DNA of 50,643 nt, taken from assembly GCA_021323775.1 (NCBI GenBank), contig JAJPKK010000121.1:1-50643 (forward strand), read 5' to 3'. This DNA comes from Hyphomicrobiales bacterium (GTDB lineage Bacteria; Pseudomonadota; Alphaproteobacteria; Rhizobiales; Xanthobacteraceae). A program made the translations under genes and the position numbers. The notes under the pieces were generated by a model, which was given only the letters and a program-made list of their open reading frames with translations, was not told where the DNA came from and ran no database searches. Shown in pieces: positions 16,663 through 24,499 of this stretch. How positions within the stretch are numbered: position 1 is the first letter of the stretch; each line of letters begins with the position of its first letter.

Positions 16663-17058
16663 ATGAATCTGAAAGTCCTCAGCCTGACTGCCGTCGCCGT
16701 AGCGGCGTTCGTGGCGCCCGCCGCGGCGCATCATTCCTTCGCCATGTTCGATGCGGAGAAGACCGTCACCTTGCAGGGCACGGTGAAGGAATTCGAATGG
16801 GTCAATCCGCACTCCTGGCTTCGCGTCATGGTCAATGACGAGAAGACCGGCAAGCCAATGCTGTGGGCGATTGAAATGAGTTCGCCGGGCCGGCTGGTCA
16901 CGATGGGAATGCACGCCGATTCCGTGAAAGCAGGCGATACGATCTCGGTGACCTTTCATCCGCTGAAGGACGGCGCGCGCGGCGGACAATTCATCCAGGC
17001 GGTGCTTCCGGGCGGGAAAGAGGTCCTTCGCGCCAATGCGCGCGACGAGAACCAGTGA
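16663..17058 (+). CDS. DUF6152-like secreted protein
   Basis: A 131-residue exported protein. The signal peptide MNLKVLSLTAVAVAAFVAPA is cleaved near AAA, giving a mature start HHSFAMFDAEKTVTLQGTVK. The HHSFAMFD opening and the FEWVNPHSW motif are the hallmarks of what I know as DUF6152. The compact beta-rich domain resembles small OB-like folds. Its function is unknown. It has its own strong promoter (16588-16615). Neighbours on both sides encode exported proteins, in line with an envelope or periplasmic role. The paired histidines right after the cleavage site could bind metal, which is inference. Confidence 0.8.
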   Translation: MNLKVLSLTAVAVAAFVAPAAAHHSFAMFDAEKTVTLQGTVKEFEWVNPHSWLRVMVNDEKTGKPMLWAIEMSSPGRLVTMGMHADSVKAGDTISVTFHPLKDGARGGQFIQAVLPGGKEVLRANARDENQ

Positions 17059-17274
17059 GGCGTGATCGCCCTGCGAGGCTATGAATCTGAGGCCAAGGTA
17101 GGTTTCGTGGCGCTCAACCCACCCCGCCAGGCCGGGGTTCTGTCTTCGTAGGGCGAGCAAAGCGAAGCGTGCGCCACCCACGCTCGAAAGGCCGAGCGCG
17201 GGCGGGCGTTTCGCGCTTTCAGTCACCCTACGACCGACCATAATTGACCGCAGTCCATTAAGTTAGGAGGTCCG
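17059..17274. repeat. Dispersed repeat between DUF6152-like and amidohydrolase genes
   Basis: GGTTTCGTGGCGCTCAACCC (near 17101) and GGGCGAGCAAAGCGAAGCGT (near 17151) match blocks at 24307-24336 and 24359-24381. The segment ends with AGTTAGGAGGTCCG, a strong ribosome site for the amidohydrolase. Confidence 0.6.
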
Positions 17275-18507
17275 ATGCGCGCCCGCCTGATCCGCACGCT
17301 ACCGGCTGTCGCCGCCCTTGCGGGGCTCTTCGGCGTCGCAGCGCCGGCTGCCGCGCAGCAGCCCATCACGATCCGGGCCGGGGCCGTCCTCGACGGCAAA
17401 GGCGGCGTGCTGCGCAACGCCGTTGTCGCGGTCGAAGGTTCGCGGATCGTCAAGGTCGGCACCGGCGCCGCGGAGACCGCAACGTACGATTTTCCGCGCT
17501 TCACTGTCCTCCCCGGCATGATCGATGGACACGTTCATATCGGCGCCCATTTCGGCAACGACGGCCGCGCCTCGACGCCGGGCGAGACTCCAGCCGAAGC
17601 CGCGCTGTATGGCGCCGCCAACGCCTACGCCATGCTGATGGCCGGCTTCACCACTGTGCAAAGCATCGGGGCGCCGAGCGATGTGCCGTTGCGGGACGCC
17701 ATTGCCAGCGGGCGGCTTCCCGGCCCGCGCCTGCGGACTGCGGTCTCGCCGCTCACCGACACCAGGCTGACGCTCGACCAGGTCCGGGCGCACGTCCGCA
17801 AGGCGGCGGCCGACGGCGCCGACGTCATCAAGATTTTTGCCTCGAAGAGCATCCGGGAGGGCGGCGGGCAGACGCTCAGCGATGACCAGATCAATGCCGC
17901 CTGTTCGGAAGCGAAGGCGCTTGGCAAGCGGGTGTGGGTGCATGCGCATGCGGCCTCCGCCGTGCGCGCCGCGACGCTCGCTGGCTGCACCACCGTCACC
18001 CACGGGTCGCAGATCACCGATGCCGAAGCCGAGCTGATGGCGGCGCACGGCACCTATTTCGAGCCGCAGACCGGCCTTCTCCTGCAGAACTACCTCGAGA
18101 ACAAAGCCCGCTATCTGGGCATCGGCAACTACAACGAAGCCGGCTTCAAGTTCATGGAGGATGGCATTCCGCTCAACGACGCCATGTTCAAAATGGCGCT
18201 CCGCCACAAGGACTTAAAGATCACAATGGGAACGGATGCGGTGGCCGGCGCCCATGGGCGCAACGCCGAGGAGATCATCCATCGCGTCGCGGTGGACGGC
18301 CAAGGCGCCATGGACGCCATCGTGGCGGCGACCTCGCTCAATGCCGAGGCGCTCGGGCTTGCCGGCATGATCGGCGCGCTCGCGCCCGGCATGGAAGCCG
18401 ACCTGATCGCGGTCGACGGCGATCCCTTAAGCGACATCACGGCGCTGCGGAAGGTGGTGTTCGTGATGAAGGGCGGCACAGTCTACCGGAACGTGGCGGG
18501 GCGGTAG
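17275..18507 (+). CDS. Secreted imidazolonepropionase-like amidohydrolase
   Basis: A 410-residue metal-dependent hydrolase of the amidohydrolase superfamily, exported by a signal peptide (MRARLIRTLPAVAALAGLFG, cleaved after AAA near residue 27). Metal ligands are complete: H86-x-H88 (MIDGHVHIG), probable carbamylated K186 (VIKIFASKS), H223/H225 (VWVHAHA), H243 (VTHGSQ) and D321 (MGTDAVAG). The C-terminus (LAPGMEADLIAVDGDPLSDI) is typical. Relatives of this imidazolonepropionase-like group include secreted dipeptidases and N-acyl or Xaa-Pro hydrolases; the substrate here is unknown. The ribosome site AGGAGG is excellent. It may be transcribed with the DUF6152-like gene, 216 nt upstream, or alone. 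Confidence 0.88.
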   Translation: MRARLIRTLPAVAALAGLFGVAAPAAAQQPITIRAGAVLDGKGGVLRNAVVAVEGSRIVKVGTGAAETATYDFPRFTVLPGMIDGHVHIGAHFGNDGRASTPGETPAEAALYGAANAYAMLMAGFTTVQSIGAPSDVPLRDAIASGRLPGPRLRTAVSPLTDTRLTLDQVRAHVRKAAADGADVIKIFASKSIREGGGQTLSDDQINAACSEAKALGKRVWVHAHAASAVRAATLAGCTTVTHGSQITDAEAELMAAHGTYFEPQTGLLLQNYLENKARYLGIGNYNEAGFKFMEDGIPLNDAMFKMALRHKDLKITMGTDAVAGAHGRNAEEIIHRVAVDGQGAMDAIVAATSLNAEALGLAGMIGALAPGMEADLIAVDGDPLSDITALRKVVFVMKGGTVYRNVAGR

Positions 18508-18606
18508 GGAGCTGACGACGAACGGCCGCGCCTGCCATTCCGCGGCTTTGGCGCGCATGCTTCGCGTCGCCCGGCCTGCGAGGGCTCCATCTGACCGGAC
18601 CACGCT

Positions 18607-18954
18607 TTATTTGCCGACCACTTCGAGGATTGCGTGGATGAGCAGACGGCTCTTCAAGACGCAGGTTCCGTTGTCAAAGCCAAGCCTAATGCAAACGTCC
18701 ATGTAGGCGACCCACTGATTTCGGCATTCTCCTATCAGCGCGAAGTCGGAGTCCCTCGCGCCCTTTGCATACCCGGCGTTCTTGGCTTTCGAATAGAGGC
18801 ACTCGCGGTAGCTATCTTCGACGCGGATGGTCTCATTCGACGCTTGACTTTTCGCTGGCGCGATCGGAGCCAGCGCATTCAGCGCAACTGATCCCGCTGC
18901 CAAGACGGGCGCAAGCTTTCGCCTTCTCAGAGATGATTTTGATTGCGGGTTCAT
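18607..18954 (-). CDS. Small exported cysteine-containing hypothetical protein
   Basis: A 115-residue protein with a basic N-terminus and hydrophobic stretch (KSSLRRRKLAPVLAAGSVAL) ending near PAKSQA, a probable signal peptide. The mature part has four cysteines (YRECLYSKAK, GECRNQW, MDVCIRLGF, GTCVLKSR), spaced as if for two disulfides. Function unknown. The start is uncertain: ATG at 18954 gives the best signal peptide, and ATG at 18981 is an alternative. It stands alone, convergent with the amidohydrolase gene. Confidence 0.55.
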   Translation of the reverse strand: MNPQSKSSLRRRKLAPVLAAGSVALNALAPIAPAKSQASNETIRVEDSYRECLYSKAKNAGYAKGARDSDFALIGECRNQWVAYMDVCIRLGFDNGTCVLKSRLLIHAILEVVGK

Positions 18955-19351
18955 TCGGGATCGCCGTCCCTGCCCCTCCATTTCCCATGACGCCTCCCCA
19001 ATGAAAGCAGGACATAAAATCCCCAATTTGACTTCGATTTGAAGCCGCTGGCGTTCGGCTTTGCTCCCGTCGCCCCTGTCGGCCCTCGCATCAGGCCGGC
19101 ATCCCAAGGCGAGGGCGCGTCACCGGGCGTCGCCAGAGCGCGAGCGAAACTCAAGTCAACCCCAATGGCGGCGACGCTTGCGGTCCCCGTGTTCCGGCAT
19201 CGGGCGCGCCGACCCGACAATGGTTTTGCGGCCAGTCGCGCGGTCGTCACGAAGGTGTCATCCGACCGCAACATCAGGCGGTTCGAATACTCCTGTAGGG
19301 GGCACTACGTCATTCTTTTTTCCAACAGCTTTGAAAAGACGGGAGAACGCG
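18955..19351. other. 397-nt gap upstream of the phosphoesterase gene
   Basis: No gene is convincing. Open frames run through but lack starts with ribosome sites. CATTCTTTTTTCCAACAGCT near 19311 is a locally AT-rich stretch. GGGAGAACGCG just before 19352 is the ribosome site of the next gene. Confidence 0.4.
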
Positions 19352-21469
19352 ATGACTCGTTTACGCTACTCTCGCAAGTTGCTGGCGCTGGTCCTGTTCG
19401 GGGGCGTCTCTCTTGCGATCGCGTGCGGAAAAGGACAAGCGGCTGCGCCGCTGCAGGCTTCCTGCCATCTCCACTCGGCAGGCAACAAGATCAAGCGGGT
19501 CGTTTATCTCCAGTTCGACAACGTCCATCTGCGGCGCGACAATCCCAATGTGCCGTCGGATCTTGAGCAGATGCCGCATCTTCTTAACTTCCTGCTCGAC
19601 AACGGCACGGTCAGCGGCAATCATTTCACGCCGCTTATTTCGCACACTGCGCAGGACATCGTGACGTCCCTGACCGGCCTCTATGGCGAGCGGTTCGGTT
19701 GGGCAGTCGCCAACAGCTATGGCTATTTCCGACCCGATGGATCGGTCGGCTTCCAGAGCTCGTTCCTCTATTGGACTGCGACGGCCGCGGACGGTCACCC
19801 ACAGATGACAAATGAACACGGCAAAATCGCGCCAGCGCCGTGGGTGCCGTTTACCCGCGCCGGCTGCGACGTCGGCGCATTCTCGACTGCCAACATCGAA
19901 TTCGAAAGCATTCCGGCCGACGTGAACACTGTGTTCGGGCCGAACTCGCCTGAAGGGATCATTGCGAACGATCCGAACCGTTTCGACGAGGCGGTTGCGG
20001 ATTTTGAGGGTATTGCCGTCCATTGCGCAAAGGGCAGCCCGCTTTGCAGCAACAGCCACAGCCGGCCGGACCTCCTCCCCGATGAACCGGGCGGCTACGC
20101 CGGCTTCAACGCGCTCTACGGCAATTTCCATGTTCAGCCGGTGATATCGCCCGGCGGTCCGATCAAGGATCTCGACGGAAATGTCATCGCGAACTTCGGC
20201 CATCCCGGCTTTCCCGGTTTCGATCCGACGGCGTCGCAAGCGCTTGGCTACGTGGCGACGATGCTGGAGGCGGGCGTTCCGGTCGTCTATTTCTATATTG
20301 CCGATGCGCACGACAACCACGGCCCCAACGAGGGCACCTATGGTCCCGGCGAGGCCGGATACGTGGCGCAGCTCGCCTCCTACGATGCGGCGTTCCAGAA
20401 ATTCTTCGCACGGCTGGCGGCGGACGGCATCACCAAGGACAATACGCTTTTCATCGTGACGGCCGACGAAAACGACCATTTCGTAGGCGGCCCGCCGAGC
20501 CCGTCGAACTGCGACGGCGTCAACGCGCCATGCACCTACGCAAAGAAAGGCGAGATCGACACGTTCATGGATCGGCTGCTCCTGACCCAGCGGCGGAATA
20601 CGACCCCGTTCTCCATTCATTCCGATGATGCGCCGAACTTCTATGTCAACGGAAATCCGGCGCCGACTGACCCGGTGACGCGGACAATGGAGCACGACGT
20701 CAACGCTCTTGCAGTTGTCAATCCGATCACCGGCAACACCGACCGTCTGTCGGTCCTGCTCGCCGACCGGGCGGAAATGAAGCTCCTGCACATGGTCCCG
20801 TCGGTCCCTGATCGCGTACCAACCTTCACGATGTTCGGAAACGACAACTACTTCGATGAGACCTCGAGCGCCTCGACCGGCAAAGGCAAGGACTGCTCGC
20901 AGCCCCCCGCGTGCGTCTCCGAGGGATCGGGATTTGCGTGGAACCACGGCGACTTCCAAAAGCAGATCACTCGCACCTGGTTCGGGATGGTTGGTCCCGG
21001 CGTACGGAACCAGGGGAGAAACGATGACGTCTTCTCTGATCACACTGATCTTCGCCCGACGATTCTCGCGCTTCTTGGCCTGAAGGACGACTACGTCCAC
21101 GACGGCCGCGTGCTGGTCGAGAATCTCAAATCGGGGGCGCTGCCCGATTCCCTTGAAGACAGCCGCGAGGAGTACGTCGAACTGGCGCAGGCCTTTAAGC
21201 AGATTTTCGCCACGAAGGGGTCGGTCGGCGTTAACAGCCTGGTGGCCGCCAACCGAGCGATCACGAGCGACGACAAGACTTATGCCAGATTTCTTGCCGC
21301 GATTGGCAGGATCACTGACGAGCGCAACGAATTGGCGAGTGACATGATCGCTCTCCTCAACGGCGCCGCCTTCGGGAACCAGCGCATTCGCGGCGAGCAC
21401 GAGGGCCTCATCGAGCGTGCCCGGAAGCTCATCGATAAGGTTGCAGACATGGCGGGAGGCGGAGAATAG
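19352..21469 (+). CDS. Exported alkaline-phosphatase-superfamily phosphoesterase
   Basis: A 705-residue exported protein. The signal peptide is MTRLRYSRKLLALVLFGGVS, with cleavage near GKGQAAA. Metal-site motifs of the alkaline phosphatase superfamily are spread along the chain: VVYLQFDNVH near the mature N-terminus, SHTAQDIVTSLTGLYG, YFYIADAHDNHG, FIVTADENDHFVGG, and a C-terminal FSDHTDLRPTILALLGL. The pattern is that of phospholipase C-like or arylsulfatase-like hydrolases with two metal sites. No usual S/T nucleophile motif is obvious, though SHTAQD is in the expected place. The C-terminal 130 residues are helical (QAFKQIFATKG, ARKLIDKVADMAGGG) and add to the usual length. The gene has its own ribosome site (GGGAGAACGCG) and no operon partner. 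Substrate unknown. Confidence 0.75.
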   Translation: MTRLRYSRKLLALVLFGGVSLAIACGKGQAAAPLQASCHLHSAGNKIKRVVYLQFDNVHLRRDNPNVPSDLEQMPHLLNFLLDNGTVSGNHFTPLISHTAQDIVTSLTGLYGERFGWAVANSYGYFRPDGSVGFQSSFLYWTATAADGHPQMTNEHGKIAPAPWVPFTRAGCDVGAFSTANIEFESIPADVNTVFGPNSPEGIIANDPNRFDEAVADFEGIAVHCAKGSPLCSNSHSRPDLLPDEPGGYAGFNALYGNFHVQPVISPGGPIKDLDGNVIANFGHPGFPGFDPTASQALGYVATMLEAGVPVVYFYIADAHDNHGPNEGTYGPGEAGYVAQLASYDAAFQKFFARLAADGITKDNTLFIVTADENDHFVGGPPSPSNCDGVNAPCTYAKKGEIDTFMDRLLLTQRRNTTPFSIHSDDAPNFYVNGNPAPTDPVTRTMEHDVNALAVVNPITGNTDRLSVLLADRAEMKLLHMVPSVPDRVPTFTMFGNDNYFDETSSASTGKGKDCSQPPACVSEGSGFAWNHGDFQKQITRTWFGMVGPGVRNQGRNDDVFSDHTDLRPTILALLGLKDDYVHDGRVLVENLKSGALPDSLEDSREEYVELAQAFKQIFATKGSVGVNSLVAANRAITSDDKTYARFLAAIGRITDERNELASDMIALLNGAAFGNQRIRGEHEGLIERARKLIDKVADMAGGGE

Positions 21470-21605
21470 GGTTCGCAACAAGCCGCCGCTTTTGCGGAGT
21501 TATGGCCGGGCTTGTCCCGGGGCTTGTCCCGGCCATCCACGTTTGCAGTGCCGCCGCAAGAAAGACGTGGGTGCCCGCGATACGTGCGGGCTTGATGGCG
21601 GAGAC

Positions 21606-22571
21606 TCACTCATATCGGGATTGCTCCCGGGCCAACGATTTGAGTCCTAGGAACGCCGCGTCGGGATTGACGATGACGGCGATCGGCACGCCCTCGAGGT
21701 ATTGCTGGAAGCGCCCCTTTGCAACGAAGCGAGCATGGAATTCCGACCGCGCCAGAAGATCAACGATGCGCGGCGCAATCCCGCCCGCAATATAGACGCC
21801 GCCGCGGGCGCGAAACATCAGCGCAAGATCGCCCGCAACGGTGCCCAGCATGCCACAGAACATATCGACCGCCGCAACGCTGACCGGGCAACTGCGATCG
21901 AGAGCCTGCCGGGTAATCTCCGCTGCGGTGCGACTCGAAACCACAATACCGTCAATGGCCGCGATGGCCGCATGAAGGTTTTCGAGCCCTGGCCCCGACA
22001 GCGCGCGTTCGGCCGAGACGTGGCCGAATTTCTCCCGCAGCCAGGCAATCACGGCGTCTTCACGCGCTGTTGTGCCCGGCAATGTAGTATGTCCGCCCTC
22101 GGTGGGAATGACCGTCGTCCGGCCCTCGCGGCGGACAACTCCGGCCATGCCCAACCCCGTGCCGGGTCCGAGCACAGCCATCGACTCTCCCGGCAGCGGC
22201 CTGCCTGGAGCGACCGGTTTGACGTCGCGCCCGCTCAAATGGGGAAGGGCGTAGGCGATCGCCTCGAAGTCGTTAATAACGCTGATTGATTTGAATCCGG
22301 CCGCGGCGCGCAGCTCGGCGGCATCGATCACCCATTGGCTGTTGACAAGGACACAGCGCCCGCCCTCAACCGGACCGGCAACGCCGAGAACCGCAGCGCC
22401 GATACGGCTGCGATCCGCGCCGCTGCCGAGATAGCCCTCGACCGCATCGATCATGGATCGGTAGTGAGACACCGGCAGATGATCGATCGGCCCGAGGGTG
22501 TCTCCGGTCAGCACGGCAAAACGTGCCGTCGTTCCGCCAATGTCGCCCAGCAAGGTCTGTTCAGAGGCCAC
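21606..22571 (-). CDS. glk: Glucokinase
   Basis: A 321-residue ROK-independent bacterial glucokinase (ASKHA fold) that phosphorylates glucose with ATP. The phosphate-1 motif LGDIGGTTARFAVL is at the N-terminus, followed by NDFEAIAYALPHL (catalytic Asp), LGPGTGLGMA, EGGHTTLPG and YIAGGIAPRIVDLL. All are standard for the E. coli-type Glk family at the expected length. The start codon is GTG at 22571. It follows the beta-glucosidase gene on the same strand, separated by 126 nt containing palindromic repeats. Together they release glucose from beta-glucosides and trap it as glucose 6-phosphate. Confidence 0.94.
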   Translation of the reverse strand: MASEQTLLGDIGGTTARFAVLTGDTLGPIDHLPVSHYRSMIDAVEGYLGSGADRSRIGAAVLGVAGPVEGGRCVLVNSQWVIDAAELRAAAGFKSISVINDFEAIAYALPHLSGRDVKPVAPGRPLPGESMAVLGPGTGLGMAGVVRREGRTTVIPTEGGHTTLPGTTAREDAVIAWLREKFGHVSAERALSGPGLENLHAAIAAIDGIVVSSRTAAEITRQALDRSCPVSVAAVDMFCGMLGTVAGDLALMFRARGGVYIAGGIAPRIVDLLARSEFHARFVAKGRFQQYLEGVPIAVIVNPDAAFLGLKSLAREQSRYE

Positions 22572-22612
22572 GTCTAGCGCATTTTCCGATTCGTTGAGCG
22601 ACTGCCCCTTTA

Positions 22613-22633
22613 CCTCTCCCCTCCGGGGAGAGG
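22613..22633. repeat. CCTCTCCCC/GGGGAGAGG palindrome
   Basis: CCTCTCCCC (22613-22621) and GGGGAGAGG (22625-22633) form a perfect 9-bp stem with a 3-nt loop, in the short gap between the beta-glucosidase and glucokinase genes. A further half-copy (CCCTCCCCCGG) lies at about 22702 at the 3' end of the beta-glucosidase gene. The hairpin could modulate readthrough into glk. Confidence 0.65.
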
Positions 22634-22697
22634 AAAGAGCGCCGCGGCAGCATTCTTGACCGAACCATATCGAAATCCGCTCTCCCCTGTGTCAATT

Positions 22698-24071
22698 TCA
22701 CCCTCCCCCGGAATAGGCAGACAGCGCCGTCGCTTTGATAAGCTGCGCGTACCAATGGAACGACGCTTTCGGGATACGCCGCTGCGTCGGATAATCCACA
22801 TAGGTGATTCCGAACCGCTGGCTGTATCCGGAGCCCCATTCGAAATTGTCGAGCAGAGACCAGACGAAATAGCCGCGCACGTCAGCGCCTGCCCTCATCG
22901 CGTCGAACATTGCCGTCGTGTAGGCCTTCAGGAAGTCGACGCGCGGCTGATCGATCACCTTGCCGTTCTCGCCAACCTCGTCCACGTTCGCCGTGCCGTT
23001 CTCCAACACGTAGATCGGCAGCCGATAGCGCTCATGGATTGCCAAAAGCGTATCGCGGAAGGCGTCGGGTTGCACCGGCCAGCCTATCGAGGTGCGCGGC
23101 ACTTCCGGCGGAACCGGGCCGAATCCGGCGCCGAGCGGGTTGCCATCAAATGCCTGCACATAGAGCGGCGAGTAGTGATTGAGCCCGAACCAGTCGATCG
23201 GGCGGCAGATGCGCGCAAGGTCGCCTCCTTGCTCATATGGCGCGATGAAATCGGCGAGCAATGGCGGATAGTGGGCCAGCAACTGGGGATCCGGAAAGGC
23301 GCCATTCCAATAGGCATCAAATTTCCGTGCTGCCGCAGCGTCTTGCGGTGCGTCGCTCGCCGGAAGACACGGCTGGTGATTGTGAATGATCCCGAGCGAG
23401 GCTTCCGGCACGCCTGCCCGCAGCACGTCGATGGCCGCTCCGTGGGCGAGGTTCACGTGATGGATCGTCCGCAACAGCAGGGAGCGATCGGTAACTCCGG
23501 GCGCCTGCCCGCCGATGCCGTAGCCCAACAGCGAAAACACCGATGGCTCGTTGAAGGTTGCAAAACGTTTGACCCGGTCGCCGAAACGCCGCGCGATCAG
23601 CGCGGTATAGTCGGCAAACCACCCCGCACAATCCCGATTCGTCCAGCCGCCGAGGTCGTCGAGCGCCTGCGGCAGATCCCAGTGATACAGGCACAGCCAA
23701 GGCTCGATTCCAGCGGCGATCAGCGCGTCGATGAGGCGGTCGTAAAACGCAAGCCCGCTCTCGTTCACGGCGCCGCGCCCCTGCGGCAGCACCCGCGGCC
23801 ACGCCACGGAAAATCGGTAGGCGTTGACGCCAAGCTCGCGCATCAGGCCGATGTCTTCCGCATAGCGATGATAATGATCGCAGGCGATATCGCCGGTGTC
23901 GCCGTTGGCGATGCGACCGGTCTGAGCGCAATAGGTGTCCCAGATGCTGGGTCCTCTGCCGTCTTCCCTGGCAGCCCCCTCGATTTGATAGCTCGAGGTG
24001 GAGACGCCCCAGACAAAGCCGTGTGGCGCCGAGATTTTGTCTGGCGTCGTAGCGCGGCGGGTTGAAGCCAT
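22698..24071 (-). CDS. GH1 beta-glucosidase
   Basis: A 457-residue glycoside hydrolase family 1 enzyme that removes terminal beta-linked glucose or related sugars. The N-terminal signature is FVWGVSTSSYQIEGA. The acid/base glutamate is E175 in TFNEPSVF and the nucleophile is E357 in YVLENGTANV. The C-terminal WSLLDNFEWGSGYSQRFGI subsite motif is intact. No signal peptide is present, so it acts in the cytoplasm on imported glucosides. The ATG at 24071 gives the family's usual length. No sugar transporter is nearby. The last codons (SAYSGGG) run into a C-rich repeat. Confidence 0.95.
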   Translation of the reverse strand: MASTRRATTPDKISAPHGFVWGVSTSSYQIEGAAREDGRGPSIWDTYCAQTGRIANGDTGDIACDHYHRYAEDIGLMRELGVNAYRFSVAWPRVLPQGRGAVNESGLAFYDRLIDALIAAGIEPWLCLYHWDLPQALDDLGGWTNRDCAGWFADYTALIARRFGDRVKRFATFNEPSVFSLLGYGIGGQAPGVTDRSLLLRTIHHVNLAHGAAIDVLRAGVPEASLGIIHNHQPCLPASDAPQDAAAARKFDAYWNGAFPDPQLLAHYPPLLADFIAPYEQGGDLARICRPIDWFGLNHYSPLYVQAFDGNPLGAGFGPVPPEVPRTSIGWPVQPDAFRDTLLAIHERYRLPIYVLENGTANVDEVGENGKVIDQPRVDFLKAYTTAMFDAMRAGADVRGYFVWSLLDNFEWGSGYSQRFGITYVDYPTQRRIPKASFHWYAQLIKATALSAYSGGG

Positions 24072-24499
24072 GAGAATATCCTTGATCCCAGCCCCCTCCT
24101 TATCGGGCTCCGCCCACGTTTCGCTGCCCTGCGGCCCGGGAGGTAAGGCGGGAGAGGATATCGGTGGAGGCTCGATAACAATTTGATGCGCATCATACCA
24201 CGCGCACTTGGCGACTTTCTCATGGAGAGTGGTGTAGGATGGGCTGAGCCAAGCGAAAACCCATTTCCCCCGTCCTCGCGCATCCGAGGGAGGACGGCAG
24301 CAAGGGCGAGGGTGGGTTTCGCGTCGCTCAACCCACCCTGCGAAACCATGAGTGTTTCGGGTGGGCAAAGCGAAAGCGTGCCCACTTGCCCTTGGGCCGT
24401 CGCGGGCGGGTAGGCACGGCGCTCCCGAGCTTGTCGAAAGGGCGCCTTTGCCCACCCTACCGACGCCGGAGAGGCCGTCATCAACGTCTGGAGATCCGC
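24072..24499. repeat. 428-nt block of dispersed repeats
   Basis: The gap upstream of both the beta-glucosidase and cupin genes is mostly repeat DNA: GGGTTTCGCGTCGCTCAACC (24314-24333), GGTGGGCAAAGCGAAAGCGT (24360-24379), and a CTTGTCGAAAGGGCGCCTTT block (24429-24448). Similar blocks recur near 17101-17170, 11870, 14150 and 30752-30836. Promoters of the flanking genes must lie here or be interrupted by it. No gene is visible. Confidence 0.65.

Noticed and set aside
19280-19310. GGTTCGAATACTCCTGTAGG resembles the T-arm and 3' end of a tRNA
   Set aside because: The bases flanking GTTCGAAT do not pair as a T-stem, no acceptor or anticodon arm is found upstream, and there is no CCA end.
19361-21481. 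A 706-codon open frame on minus, antisense to the phosphoesterase
   Set aside because: No ribosome site, no motifs and no signal peptide; the plus-strand frame has export and metal-site motifs.
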